From contig JAHQIW010004523.1 in assembly GCA_019055375.1 (NCBI GenBank), forward strand, positions 744,001-808,000: a stretch of DNA of 64,000 bases. Direction: 5' to 3'. The position numbers were made by a program, and so were the translations under genes. Positions 22,401 through 33,659 of this stretch are shown here, in pieces; positions within the stretch are counted from its first letter, which is position 1, and each line of letters starts with the position of its first letter. The stretch is from Parelaphostrongylus tenuis (Eukaryota; Nematoda; Chromadorea; Rhabditida; Metastrongylidae). The notes below the pieces were generated by a model. The model had not been told where the DNA came from. It made no database searches and saw only the letters and a program-made list of their open reading frames with translations.

Positions 22401-25400
22401 GGAACACAATTTTTGTAAAAGACGTGGTGCCAGAACACGTAAAAGTCAGCAATGAAAGATGTACGATTCAAAAATGGAAATAAGAAAAGATGAAAAGAAA
22501 GGAAAGCCGGGACAAAAGAAAAAGGAGAGTCAGCAGCGTACGTTTTGATAGCACGGTATTAATTTTTACTGTAATGTTTACTGTACTGTAATAGTACGAA
22601 ATGTTCTGCGTTTTTTACGCAGCTCTTGTTACCTCCTCATGAGTTCAGTTGATTTTAGCTTTGTCTGGAACCAATAAGAAGCAGCATTGCTCTTTGCTAG
22701 TCGGACACATCCTTCAAATAGCTATCAACTCGATTCGGATGATCATAATTGAAAAATCAGGCTTATTTTTGTTTCAGATAAATTTCTTTCTTGCTCCTCC
22801 ACATCAAATAGTCAAGAAAACTAGATCGGAGCATTGCATGTGGAGCCGTAGATGCGCTCCCAAGGTCGCACTGCATAATTTCATTATTCGGTGACTATAT
22901 AACCAAGATTTCCTCTTAGGTTTATATCTGTAGAATTCACATTGGGATTTACGCAATATAATGAAACGAGCGGCGAGAGATGTTATCTGAATGTTTGAGG
23001 TGAATATATAACAAAGGTCATAAATCGTCCTCTCGCTGTTCGGCTTAAAGTGGTCCCAGTGTGGAGTTTTGAAAGAAATCACATGTTTTTCATTTTAGTA
23101 ATATGTACACGGTTGTTTGCAAAACGTTCGTCATCAAGCAAGATCTTGAACTCGCGATTCACCCATACCGGCGGAGTATGGTACCCACTGCACTTGCGGT
23201 GCCACCACTCTGTTATCACTCTATCTTTGAAATTCCTGGCATAGCTGTCAGCAACCGACCTTCAACGGACCAACTACGATAGGTTGTTCGAAGACAGATT
23301 GGTAGTAGAGCGGTGACATCGCTGGTGTAGTGATAGCAAGCCCCTCGGTATAAGTGCTACGCAATTTCAACTTTCCTCTCGAAGGTTTTGCATGTCACTC
23401 TGAACCATAAGATATGTATTTGTAATATCACATCTCCGATGCATGAGAACATTCTAGCTGAAAAGTAACTGAAGAATTGAACAGAAGGTCACGCTAAGAA
23501 ACATAATTCTAGAACTTTCACCGGCGAATCTTTGACTGAACACGGTTTGAAATGATCCTGCTGTTGGTGTTATCTGTAAATTGGTACCACGTAGATAGGA
23601 TTAGGTAAACCGACTAAGGGATAGGGATTATTCTCCACGAGTCTCTATAAAGACGTTAAGGAATACGAATAATGATGAGGAATTGGGGAGCATGGAAGTC
23701 GTATTGTTATTACTACTTACCCCTGAAAAAACTCAAAGATGAAGCGCAAGTATGTGAATGAACATGACAAAAGCTTATTTTTAAATTTGAAAAGTTTCGT
23801 AAAGAATGGATATAAGATCCTAGACGTTGAAGCGACTAGAGCCTTATATGAGAATCACTCGCTCCACTATATGAGTAGCAATCACTATGGCTACAGAAGC
23901 AGTGGAAGATTAACCCTCTGCGGACGACCGCATTTTTGACTGGCGGACGGTTCGGACGGTTACGAAGAGAGGATACCGGCGCGCGCTGTAATGCTAGTGT
24001 AGAGGTTTCCCAATGAACTTTATAATTAACTCGTCAATAAAAGGGATTCATGTGTCTCTAAATGGTCAAATATAGTAAAACAGACTTCAACAAGGCTTTT
24101 TTCATTAAAATAACGTAATTGCTCCATTTATCGCCCACACGTTCAAAGCGAAATACAGAAGCTTTATCGAACATTTCTAAGAAATTTTATTTATACTTAC
24201 CTACAATTCAATCAAATTTATTTTGATTGCTTTAGGTTATCATATAAATTATTGTATTAAGTACTTGAAATTTATTAAACTTCTTGAAAATGGGGTAACG
24301 ACGAATAGTTCGTCAGAAATAGTGCTGGTTATTGCAGTCCCACTATTCCGTTCGAATTCTTTATTCATAGCTATGGTATGCGACGAAGAGATGGAGTGAA
24401 GGACGTACAGTGTTCCGCAAATTCTACGTTTACTAATCGGCATGTTATCTCAACACTTCATAAGTATCTTTCGTTCCGAGTGCTTTCTTAAGACCACAGT
24501 TTAGATTTTAATGTATCAGAAAATTATTTTCGAGCCACGCATGTCATGTGGTCTGTTAAAATGGGCTGACTTATAGAGCCCAATACACGTGTTTCGATCT
24601 TGCGATCTCGTAAGTCGGGTAGTTACCCCTTCTCGTCTTCTGCCAATCCTGTGTGGGTGCTCCAGTCCCCACACTAAGAGTTACCGACAACGAACATTTT
24701 GCACTGTAAGTCCACTGAAATTATCACTGAACAGATAGTGTTGACTCGATTGCTCATGGCTATTATATTCAATATATCATATCTTTCGTTTCGATGACTT
24801 TCGTAAGACCACAGCTCAAATTTCAATATGCCAGAAAATCATTTTTTAGCACTTCATAAGTGTTTCAGTTACAACTAATCGTATTAAAAGAGGAAGCTCT
24901 AGAAAGTATTGATATTTCGCCCGATACAATCGACGTTATTTCACGTACGGTAAGAAACCGTGGCCCTCAAATGAACGCGAAGAAGGCTTATGTTTGAGGC
25001 TATAAAGCATAGACCTCAAAGATGTGTATTACATGAAATTATGTGATGTTATAATAATGAGAATAATAAGCATGATATGATGGGCAATGTGAAGTCGGCG
25101 CAAGCGTATTGTTAAGCAACGTGGCTCATATAATCAGCAGAGTTTCCAATTTATTAGCTGGTTTCCTTCCATTGACAACTTACTGACAAAGTAAATCTGA
25201 ATAGAGTAGAAAGTGACATTTGATAGTCAAAGAATAAACGCTCACGAGAAAATTTTTGAGGTGGTTTCTCATTTCGAACCATGTGCTTATACTCACTGTT
25301 ACGTATTTTAACGAACTAGTGTGAATGCATAAGATGCTCCTTTATCTTTTCATTGACACTAAAAAATTTTTGGAATAACTGACAACGATGGAAGCGGTTA

Positions 25401-28400
25401 TATATGCAGTACGCAAATCGAGAATGATTTTTAACAATATTGCGAAAAGGTCATTTTGCGCTGATAAAATCCCCCGACATTGCACCGACCACAGTCGACC
25501 GCTCATGGCTGCCAAAATGTATCATAACTTTACATTCGACTGCTTTTATGAACCCCAATCAATATATTAAAAAAAGGATAAAGCTCTCGGCGTTGATCAA
25601 TCCCTGAGGGATGCGCCATGCATTCGACTTCAATTTTTTAAAATTTCGTTTGAGGTGATTGAATGCATATCTGGCCTTTACAATGACTCGCGGTGGCCTC
25701 CCGCTGAACCGAGTCAGTGCTGCTTATCCTCCCAGAGAAGTCTGAGACCTGTCTGGTACCAATTTACCGACCCCGGAAGGATGGATGGCTCGGTGAGCCA
25801 TGAGCGCGAGATCGAACCATTGACCTCGTGTGCGACGCGGGGCACCTCTAACCACTGCGCCACATGCGCTCAATCAATGTATTATCCGGTAACATATCTT
25901 GACCTTTTCATAATGCCTGTTAGGGCACTTCTAAAGTGCAAGACACCTGTTCTAGCATTGTAGCCTCATCGCAGCACGATGCTTTACGGTTCAGTCAATT
26001 CCTGAGGAGGTGATTATGTGGATGTCTCGGCGTCGACTCCTTTATACGTATGGGCAAATCCCCTTACAAGGAACTCACTGAAGCAAAAAGCACCGCAAGG
26101 TTACAATGCCGAAACACGGCTCTAGCACTGTTTAAGTTCCATAACAGACATCTTAAAAGCTCAAGGTTTGCTATTAGATTAAGAAAAGGGTCTGTCAGGG
26201 AAATACCATTTCAAGCAAATCATTTACAAACACATGCGTGAGAGCATCATGAAAAAATTAGAAGAGGATTAATGATTTAGGGAATTGACAAGAAGCAGAA
26301 CGACTTTGACTTCTGGCCCACGCCACTGATTTAAGACCGTAGCACCACAATTTTTCGATATGAGGATGCATTGGAAATCTGGTTGGCCGTGTCACCAGGA
26401 AACGAACTACATGATTATTCAAGGTCTAACAGAAAATACCTTTATGTCGATAGACTGAAACTAAGTAACAACGTATGCAGTTGATGAAAGCGTCACTGTT
26501 ACCTTATAGAGCTGCATCGTAAACCCGTAATGGTAGCACACTTGAAACGGATGGATAAATGCGTTAAATTGTGTGAATTTTTTTTTCATGGCAAGTGCTT
26601 CAGACACAGTGCATAGATGCCTTCCAATCCACGCGTTGTCGCCTATCCATAGAACATGCAAGTCTCGTGTTCCTTCAAGGATGGCAAATTGGTGCTAGAT
26701 TCAATGAACAAGAGCTTCTTTCAATCTTCAAGGCTTGCTTAATGCTGTTATGGTAAAAATTTTAGTCAACCCTAGATTTCCAATTATAATAAACTTGACA
26801 AGCATCCAACGACATTTGTTAACATAGAAAATTCTCCAACTGGTAGCTGAGTCTAGATAGAAACCGAAAGTTTTTGATGATGATGGCTTCGAAACCCGCA
26901 GACGGATCATAGGAAGTGCTGGAATCCACACAACATATGACGACTAGTCGTGTAAATAAATAAACAATTAGGTAAATAAGTGGCCTTTTTCTTGCAGACA
27001 TTCCTAGATATTTAGATCTTCATGTGATTAGGAATGAGAAGGATTTCCGTAGTCTTTTAGTCGATAATTTCACACCACTCGTTATGGCCATTAATGTGTG
27101 GATCCCACCTCTTTCTGAATTCGATTCGTTTCTTTGTATTCTTTTTTCACATAGGTCTTTGCACATTTAGCATGTTGTTTCAACTGAATTTTTGATAGTA
27201 ATGTGGATAAAAATGGCAGAGAAAAACAATTTTACTCGTAAGCTTGACATAGGAGACAGCGGATTAATTAGTGATGCAGTCCATCACGAAGAAAAGTTCT
27301 AGTTTAGTCCTCTTCATGGACGCTCCACGTGGGAGCAGATAGACTCGACTAGCGCTCAAGCGGACTCACATGACGAAAGAAAATTTTACGGGCAGAAGCC
27401 GAAACAACACATAAATTGTTTGAAGACCTTTGTGGACGGTAAATGCAGGAAAACGATTCAAATGTAAGAAGTGCTGGGATCTGCACAATACAGTACACTG
27501 TACAGTTCTGATGTGGGTTATGTAGTGAATAGACAAAAGTGTTCTCTGATCAAATTATGAGATAAAGGGCACCACTGGTAAGCTCTTGCCGACAACCCAT
27601 TTACTTCCATTGAGTTCCTCTTTTCCATTTTCAACATTCACTTGTGTGTCCAATGTTTCTCAACTAGCTTTCTGCTGTGCTCAAATTTATTGGACTGAAG
27701 ATGCTTTGGGCGTTGTTCTCAATCTTATTCAAGATTTAATTTTTACAGCTTGCGTAATAGTCAGTTAAAAGTTCAAAGCAAATTAAAGTAAAGCTTGAAG
27801 ATGCTTAATATAACCAATGGATGGGAGGCGATGAAAGTAATGAGAAAAAAGGAGAACAAATGAGGCGCTCACGATCAATATATGAGGACATTTGAAAGAA
27901 ACACGTAATTGTGTAAGGAATTGCCCATGGCTAATGAGCAAATGTGTAATTTTTCATGACCTATTTTCTTGAAAAAATTTTGAAACGGGTAAGGTTAAAA
28001 AAGCACACAAAACACAATCCTAATTGAGCTGTAAATTAATTATAATTGAAATTTTGAATTGCAGTTGAGTTTAAGTGGTTCTCAACGTTTCTCCAGCGTA
28101 CGACTAATCATCTGTACAAAAAAAGAGAACGCAAAATATGGTCACTCGAGAGCGCATGATGAATATGAACGAGTTCATACGTTTACTCAAAAATCAGACT
28201 CCTTCTAGGGGGTTTAAAACCACATAACTATTGCGCCCATTCTTTGCTCAATCTTATCTAGTAACAGAATTTCGTCCACGAGAAAAAAAAGCTTTAAAAG
28301 TACTCAACTAATAGCCGCGGGATACTGTAGCGAACAGATGTGAAAGCAAAAGGCAAAAAAATGGCTGGTAGTTGATGACATTAGCTCTAACATTAGCCTA

Positions 28401-28993
28401 TCTCAAATATGATGTATTAAGTTATCAACACGATTTTTTTTCATGAAAACGAACAACTTTTTTTCTTTTGATCCGTTTTAAACTGCAAATGAAGATTGAG
28501 TACGGTAAATGATCGAGAGTGAGAAGGGTATTCAAAAACACCATTTTTACCTCAGTGAGTTTTTCTAACGTGAGCTTCTTTTGCAGCTATACTAACCTGC
28601 TTTGTGTCAGTTTCTAGCATATATTTATTTCATGAATCCACATAGTTTTTGTTAAGTTAACGTTTCTTGTCTACCGTATATCAACCTAGCACTCTCTCAC
28701 TTTTCACTCTTTCGATGTACTCTCGCTTAGTTCACTCGACTTTCACTTGGGAAATTGTTAATTATATTTCTGCATTAAGTGGCGGCGAAAAAATAATGAG
28801 AAAATGTTCGTTCAGAGCATTTCAATGAGAAACTGATTAAATAGAACAAAGAACTTGCGAAATGCTTGTAAAAGTTGTGAATTGAACTCACCTGTGGAAT
28901 AACACCAGGCATAAGCAGTTTCGTCTCATCAGCATAAGCTAGGGCGAATAGGGCCACGATAAGGCCCAACATTCCCCCAGCTTTCGCTTTCAT
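12139..28993 (-). CDS. Peptidylglycine alpha-hydroxylating monooxygenase (PHM)
   Basis: The eleven exons, high to low, are 28993-28892, 19271-19214, 18443-18356, 17115-16997, 16276-16224, 16099-15967, 14466-14354, 14286-14165, 13102-13000, 12596-12514 and 12220-12139. They total 1056 bp in frame, giving 351 residues. A signal peptide (LIVALFALAYA) is followed by LLMPGVIPQ. The CuA ligands are seen in SHNAHHILLFGC (His-His) and VHYMED (His). The CuB ligands are seen in YRTHAHRHG (two His) and DEMCNLYVMYW (Met). LYAWAKNA and PKGVGFPVGGN are also family motifs. PHM uses copper, ascorbate and oxygen to hydroxylate the C-terminal glycine of neuropeptides in the secretory pathway, the first step of amidation. 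No lyase domain follows, as in the separate PHM (pghm-1) of C. elegans. One intron starts with GC rather than GT. The last exon (27 codons) is the least certain part. Confidence 0.93.
14998..15190 (-). repeat. Dispersed repeat shared with 50955-51125
   Basis: The block with GAGGATAGCCTGG, a CGCGACGAGCACCACAACCA stretch and the GGCGC(C/T)..TCAAT end recurs at 50955-51125. It is non-coding as far as I can tell and lies in a PHM intron. Confidence 0.55.
15221..15345. mobile_element. Small MITE, about 125 bp
   Basis: TTTGACGTCAATATTCGTGA then GTATGAGAA at the left is mirrored by TTCTCATAC then TCACACTTATTGACGTCAGA at the right, giving arms of about 33 bp. It lies in a PHM intron. Confidence 0.7.
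16690..16960 (+). repeat. tRNA-derived SINE (family A), decayed copy
   Basis: The A-box-like AGCGCAATGGTTAGAGGC head is followed by a GGCACCAG segment, an ATTCAGTCATATCAGACGAT segment and a CATAGTGGACCACTAAGGC tail. It is strongly diverged. It abuts a PHM exon at 16997. Confidence 0.5.
17593..17634 (+). ncRNA. Hammerhead ribozyme, 5'-truncated (unit 1)
   Basis: Starts at TGATGAG with stem II GTCC-CAATA-GGAC, GAAA, stem III ATAG/CTAT and TAGCAC. The 5' arm of stem I (GTGCTA) and the first core base are missing because the insertion begins here. It cannot form alone. Confidence 0.7.
17867..17914 (+). ncRNA. Hammerhead ribozyme, complete (unit 1/2 junction)
   Basis: Stem I is GTGCTA (17867-17872) with TAGCAC (17909-17914), six Watson-Crick pairs. 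The core CTGATGA is at 17873-17879. Stem II is GTCC-CAATA-GGAC, then GAAA at 17893-17896. Stem III is ATAG with loop GCGC and CTGT, one U.G wobble. The base before the 3' arm of stem I is A at 17908, preceded by U, which fits the NUH cleavage rule. All core residues are canonical. The stem II sequence is very like the hammerheads of schistosome satellite repeats. Confidence 0.88.
18148..18195 (+). ncRNA. Hammerhead ribozyme, complete (unit 2/3 junction)
   Basis: Same structure as the copy at 17867, with stem III ATAG/CTAT fully Watson-Crick paired. The core CTGATGA is at 18154-18160 and the predicted cleavage is after A18189. The single difference from the previous unit (A to G in stem III) keeps the pair as a wobble. 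Confidence 0.88.
19404..19438. repeat. (AT)n microsatellite
   Basis: Uninterrupted TA dinucleotides in PHM intron 1. Confidence 0.95.
19508..19543 (-). ncRNA. Family-3 minimal hammerhead-like motif, core mutated
   Basis: Minus strand: GGCT, TTGAAGA, a stem II segment AGACCAAATTGCT, GAAA, AGTC, GGCC. Stem I GGCT/GGCC pairs with one wobble. The first core base is T instead of C, so it is probably inactive. It is in the sense orientation within PHM intron 1. Confidence 0.5.
20101..20136 (+). ncRNA. Family-3 minimal hammerhead-like motif, core mutated
   Basis: Plus strand: CTGAGTA, stem II GGCG-AAAT-CGCC, GATA, CGTT, AGCC. Stem II is perfect, but the core and GAAA box each carry a change and the 5' arm of stem I is not GGCT. 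It is antisense to PHM. Confidence 0.45.
21060..21200 (+). repeat. Dispersed repeat shared with 60560-60800
   Basis: Both loci share a TTTATTTCTTCAA-like segment, then AAATTAC..A..GCACGCTT and TAGGCTTAGGCTCAAA with small differences. Unknown class. Confidence 0.45.
25570..25875 (-). repeat. tRNA-derived SINE (family A), near-complete copy
   Basis: Minus strand: the head ends at 25875 (GCGCATGTGGCGCAGTGGTT) and the tail reads to AAAAGGATAAAGCTC reversed at 25570. It is very similar to 5197-5505. It lies in PHM intron 1. Confidence 0.85.
25936..26060 (-). repeat. Family-1 hammerhead-bearing repeat, relic
   Basis: Minus strand: GAGTCGACGCCGAGA, a GACTGAACCG block, then GTGCTGCGATGAG (a two-base deletion relative to GTGCTACTGATGAG), GAAC and ACAGGTGTC. 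It is inactive by sequence. It lies in PHM intron 1, sense strand. Confidence 0.5.
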
Positions 28994-29214
28994 TCGAGTG
29001 ACTCTGCGGTGTCTTTCAGAATCGATATGAGTGAGTGAGTGAGCTCGATGTGGCGCATGTGATGACCACACCCACTTCCGCTGAATGGCCACCAAGCCAG
29101 CTCGGATCCACATCCGGAAACATCGCCGTCAAATATGAAGAACTTCAAATCCAATGAAAGTCGCTTATTTCATTCCAAATACGATTTTTTCTCCAGTACT
29201 GCATGTTGTAGTGT

Positions 29215-29395
29215 ACGCAGAGCAATGGTTAGAAGTGCTTTCTAAGGCGCTCACAATCACAGGTTTGATCCTATGCTCGACGACTTCTATTCCTCCAAAC
29301 TCAGAAATTGGTACAAAAGTGGTCTGAAAAGATACAAACATTGAATGAACAAAATAACAGGCTCTCACGTGTTATTGTAAAGGCCACGTTCAGTC
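29215..29395 (+). repeat. tRNA-derived SINE (family A), decayed copy
   Basis: The GAGCAATGGTTAGAAGTGCT head, GGTTTGATCC B box, AAATTGGTACAAAAGTGGTC body and TTGTAAAGGCCA..TCAGTCACC segment follow the family-A order. It lies upstream of the PHM start. Confidence 0.5.
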
Positions 29396-31020
29396 ACCCC
29401 TATTATTATCTATCTATATTATCTACGAACGGACTCGAATGCATTTTGCGATTCCGGAGGAACCCAGAAAATAGTTATGCTCTTAGTTCATAGAGTTTGG
29501 ACAATTCTTCTTGGCACATTCGCGGCCATAAAGTTCGCGACTTCCTTAATTTTTACGCCACATATAGACGGATTCCGGTACACTTGGTCCTTCGTTATGA
29601 TCCTTTCAAGTACCTTAGAGATTTCTAAGTTCTTTGATCTTCTCCAATTTGTGAATAATGCAGTGAAACGGCGACCTTAGGATTTTATTCGTTGAGTCTT
29701 CACTATTAGATTCTAAGTAAATTTGGCCGGCAGCGTGAGCCTGGCCGTCGCGAATGTGCTAAATCCTTGCTTATCAAAATAATAACTTCTATGAGAAAGT
29801 ATTTAACAGAGGTGACATAACGCTCAGGAAAACAAAAGCACCACTTAATTTCCACGATAGAAATTACTGTAGCGAAACCTATGGTGCATTGTCAGGGGTT
29901 CGTAAAGAATGGAGGATAATTTTGGAATCAAATATTTAGAAAATTTGAACGGCTCATAGGCTCATAGAATAGAATGAAAATAATGTCTGATTTCGTTAAA
30001 AATCATACTACCCTGCTCTTGACACAATTCATTTCTTTTGTCACCTCTTTCAGGAGTGCCATGGTGTTATAACTATATCCTAGGATGCTTGAGATACACA
30101 ACCCTTGGCGCGAACTGAACCGACATTTTTCGTAACAGGCCACTTGTAAGCACTATATCTCTGAGATCGTTGCTCTACTATCACTTTTTCTGCAGTTCTA
30201 AGAATCAAGATTATCAGCAACCAACCGTCAACCCATTCGGTCTGGACGTATATGTGCAGCTGAGTGTGATGCCAATATACTTCAGCATCCTATATGGTGG
30301 TGTTTTTATTCTTCCATCTTTGATTTTCCCTTTTATCATTTGACAATTTATGAAAGTTTCACACGTTTTTCACCTTTGAACGGTCAAAAACCGAGCGTAA
30401 GTAGAATTTGCGAAAGGCATATACTTCATTGGTACGACGGTAATGCCACCTACCTACTCGTATGTATATACATATGTATATATACATATAAATATATATA
30501 TATGCTATCAACAAAATTTTCGTGTCCAATTATCCCTAAATAGCATTTGTGGAAGCTTATTTGTGTACAAAAAAATAAAAGGGAGAAGCTAAAGTTTTGA
30601 ACACAGTACATCATTCAAATCATCGATATAAGAAAAAGCAAGTGAGATGTAGCTTAAACATAAATTAAATTTTCTATTCTGCTAAAGCAATTATTAATCA
30701 ACCTTTCCGTAATGAATAAAAGGCTCTCCTCTGGTGCTTTGGCTAACATGAGTTATTATTTTACATTTCTTTTGAGGTTTCGACGTCGTCCACTTCAGAG
30801 CGATTTATCTGAGTACATAGTACAGTCTATCACCTTCGCGTTGTGGATCTTCGTAGTTGTACGGAATCCAGTCTCCTTGACTGTAGCACCGCTCGAATGA
30901 ACCAACCTTACTCAAGGATACTTTTCTGTCTACGAAGGTAAATATGGGAATAGAATTGATAGATGCCTCGTTCCTAAAAGTTACAAGTACCAGCCAAGAT
31001 AGATCGAGTGCGCAACGCTG
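29396..31020. other. Gene-poor stretch upstream of PHM
   Basis: No exon with good splice sites was found. A TATATACA-type simple repeat lies at 30462-30506. Short ORFs here show no family I recognise. Confidence 0.5.
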
Positions 31021-31024
31021 CCGA

Positions 31025-31251
31025 TCTAGTTATTTATTTCACTTGACGGCACGTGTAAATCGTAAGTCGTCGCCTACTTCTCTGTGTACTGAGTGATGGA
31101 GAACCCCCGAGAGGATTGGCTAAAGACAAAAAGCCTGCCCGACTGACGAGGCTGCCAAGGCTGAAACACCTGTATCGGGTTGTACAAGTGCCCATAACAG
31201 GCCATATGACGTGATGGATCAAATAATAATTATCAGATATATTGAAATTTG
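31025..31251 (+). repeat. Family-2 hammerhead-bearing repeat, 5' part
   Basis: The segment matches 39865-40085: CACTTGACGGCACGTGTAAA, GAGGATTGGCTAAAGACAAA, the hammerhead, then AAGTGCCCATAACAGGCC. It ends in ATTGAAATTTG, where an RTE element interrupts it; the repeat resumes at 33217. Confidence 0.75.
31138..31179 (+). ncRNA. Hammerhead ribozyme, family 2
   Basis: Stem I is CCCGA (31138-31142) with TCGGG (31175-31179). The core CTGACGA is at 31143-31149. Stem II is GGCT-GCCAA-GGCT with two wobbles, then GAAA at 31163-31166. The short stem III is AC-ACCT-GT. The predicted cleavage base is A31174, preceded by U. All conserved core bases are present. The weak stem II is the main doubt. Confidence 0.7.
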
Positions 31252-33216
31252 CTCGTTGACTATCTTCACGTTAGCACTCTGAAAGCCGAGAGTTCTAAGG
31301 TCACGAAGAGACGCTTGTCTCCGCAGACACTCGAGCTGATACGTCAACGTGGGATTGCACGAGCTACAGGCAACAGAAACCATACGTGCGAACTTGCGAT
31401 ACGCTACAGAGAAGCGAAAAAGACCTCAAAGAGAAACGAGCAGCAGTTATGGTAAAAGCAGGGAACAGCATTCGCAAAGCTCAGCAAAGCTTCGCCAATT
31501 ACAAGACCAAAATGATTGCACTCCGATGCCTTAATGGGACACTCACAGTTTCCAGAAGAGCTATGGAGAAAATCATCCTCCAATACTACTCGGATCTCCT
31601 CGCTAGCCATGTCCTCTTACCGTCATATTAATTGAAAGAGGATGAATATGTCGTTCCACCGGTCCTCCCTTCCGAAGTCCGACGTGCTATATTTTTGGTG
31701 AAGAACAGAACAACACCCGGTCCATACAGGATTACACCAGAATATCTGAAGAACCTGCCGCCACTTCCCGTCAGCACCCTGACTCGGCTCTTCACTTGCT
31801 ACCTTTCAGAATGCAAGGTCCCCATTCAGTTGAAAACTAGCAAGACCGTATTGTTGTGCAAAAAGGTAGACCTTCACGACATAGGCAATTATCGCCCAAT
31901 CTGCTTGCTCTCCGTTGTCCATAAACTCTTTACTCGAGTCATCCTAAACAGGATTGACAGAACACTGGACGAAGGACAGCCATGCGAACAAGCAGAGTTC
32001 CCAAAAGAATTTAGTACCATAGACCACATCCATACGATTACAAGACTCATTGAAATTTCACGAGAGTACAAACAACCACTCTGTCGCACTTCCATCGACC
32101 GAAGAAAGCCTTTGATTCAGTGGAGACGGAAGCGGTTATAGAGGTTCTGGATAACCAGAGCATCCCTACTCGCTATATAATGATCCTTCGTGAGCTTTAT
32201 AAGAATTTCACGACCAAAATATCTCCATTCTACAACAATATCACCATTGACGTAAGAAGAGGGGTTCGACAAGGCGATACAATTTCGCCAAAGCTATTCA
32301 CTGCCACCTTACAAAACGTCATGCGAACATTAGAATGGGACGATATGGGAGTGAAAATTGACGGTCGACAATCAAACCATCTTCGCTTTGCTGACGATAT
32401 CGTCCTCAAAACACCAAATATCAGCCAAGCGGAACGAATGTTGACCGATTTCAATAACGTCTGTGGAAAGATTGGTCTTCAACTTAATCTAACGAAAACG
32501 ATGTTCATGAGGAACGCATGAATTTTGAATACTCCATTAACGATCAACGAAATGACAATCTCCGAATGCTCCAGTTACGTCTACCTAAGTCGTGAAATCA
32601 ACATGATGAACGACTTAGCTACAGAGTAGAGCAGTAGGTAACGAGCGGCTTGGGGAACGCATAAGAGCATCGAAGATGTAGTGAAGAGGACAAAGAACAT
32701 GCGACTCCGTGCCCACCTTTTCGACTCGACGATTATCCCTGCCCTAACATATGCAGCAGAAACATGGTCGCTACTTAAGCAGGATGAAAGATCTTTTGGT
32801 GTTATTGAACGCGTAGTCGAAAGTTCGTTGCTAGGAATATCCCGTATCTCGCAAATGAGAGAAAGGATGCGAAGTTCCGACCTACGTCAACGACCGAAAA
32901 TCGGAGACGCCGTTCTACACGCCAGGATATAGAAAATAAAGTGGGCCGGACACGTGATGCGCTTCATCAACAACCAGTGGACGAGAACCGTTACCGACTG
33001 GATTACTGGCGACATCAAGCGCTCTACAGGAAGACCACCGACCCGTTGGTCCGATTTCTTCACGAAAGCTGTAGAAGAAAGATATGATGCTCAGCGAATT
33101 CCTAGAGCGAGGGGGACCCACTGGGCTACTCTTGCACGCGATAGGGAAAAACGGAAGTGATGCTGGTGACCGCTCGAGTCACTCGATGATCAACGGGACG
33201 ACAGGTGATACAAGTG
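31252..33216 (+). mobile_element. RTE-type non-LTR retrotransposon, 5'-truncated and broken
   Basis: Reverse transcriptase motifs in order: NYRPICLLSVVHKLFTRVIL (near 31888-31947), GVRQGDTISPKLFTATL (near 32263), FADDIVL catalytic box (near 32389), QLNLTKTMFM, a TYAAETW motif and a C-terminal KWAGHVMR...[11 protein letters not shown] segment. The endonuclease domain is missing. There are frameshifts near 31430 and 32107 and in-frame stops near 32521, 32628 and 33158. The insertion is flanked by ATTGAAATTTG at 31241-31251 and 33217-33227, an 11-bp target duplication. It is inserted into a family-2 hammerhead repeat. Confidence 0.9.
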
Positions 33217-33290
33217 ATTGAAATTTGAGCGTGATCTTACGAAACACTTGAAATAAACGGTATAATACTGATTATTTATTTGAAAGTCAC
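33217..33290 (+). repeat. Family-2 repeat, 3' part after the RTE insertion
   Basis: ATTGAAATTTGAGCGTGATC then TTACGAAACACTTGAAATAA matches 39731-39790, where it directly follows the hammerhead segment without an insertion. This shows the pre-insertion structure. Confidence 0.7.
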
Positions 33291-33507
33291 GGTCGCTGCA
33301 TTTTTAGAGGAGAAGACGTTCCTCTTTAGTGTGCTCTATCAGTGTGTTGTTATATTGTTTTCTCTTTCAAGCTACAAATCGGTATTTTTGCAAAAAATTT
33401 TGAGAGTAATGATCTTCATTTCAGAGAAATCTTTTGATTAGCCGAAGCAACGTTGGTAATAGTAGCAGTAGCACCACTAGCCGCAGTACTAGTAATGACA
33501 GTTCGAT

Positions 33508-33541
33508 GGCTGACGTCAGCGACTTCGCCTTCTTCAAAGCC
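33508..33541 (-). ncRNA. Family-3 minimal hammerhead-like motif
   Basis: Minus strand: GGCT, TTGAAGA, stem II GGCG-AAGT-CGCT, GACGTC, AGCC. Stem I GGCT/AGCC pairs. The first core base is T and the GAAA box is reduced to GA, so it is probably inactive. On the plus strand an open Ser-rich stretch (33425-33543) after a TTTCAG covers the same bases; it may be chance. Confidence 0.45.
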
Positions 33542-33659
33542 TAGACGTATGGAACGATTTTAATTAAAATTTGGATTTGAATCAATTTGGAGCCGCTGGC
33601 GTTTTCGTCAAAATGAGTTTAGCCTTAAACATCAATTTACTTAAACAACGCACAGTCTG

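Noticed and set aside
26461..26661. Possible exon encoding HVLWIGDNAWIGRH in PHM intron 1
   Set aside because: Open but without a good acceptor; does not fit PHM and matches no family I know.
28994..29113. Upstream in-frame ATG extending PHM by 40 residues
   Set aside because: The extension would bury the signal peptide; the ATG at 28993 puts it at the N-terminus as the family requires.
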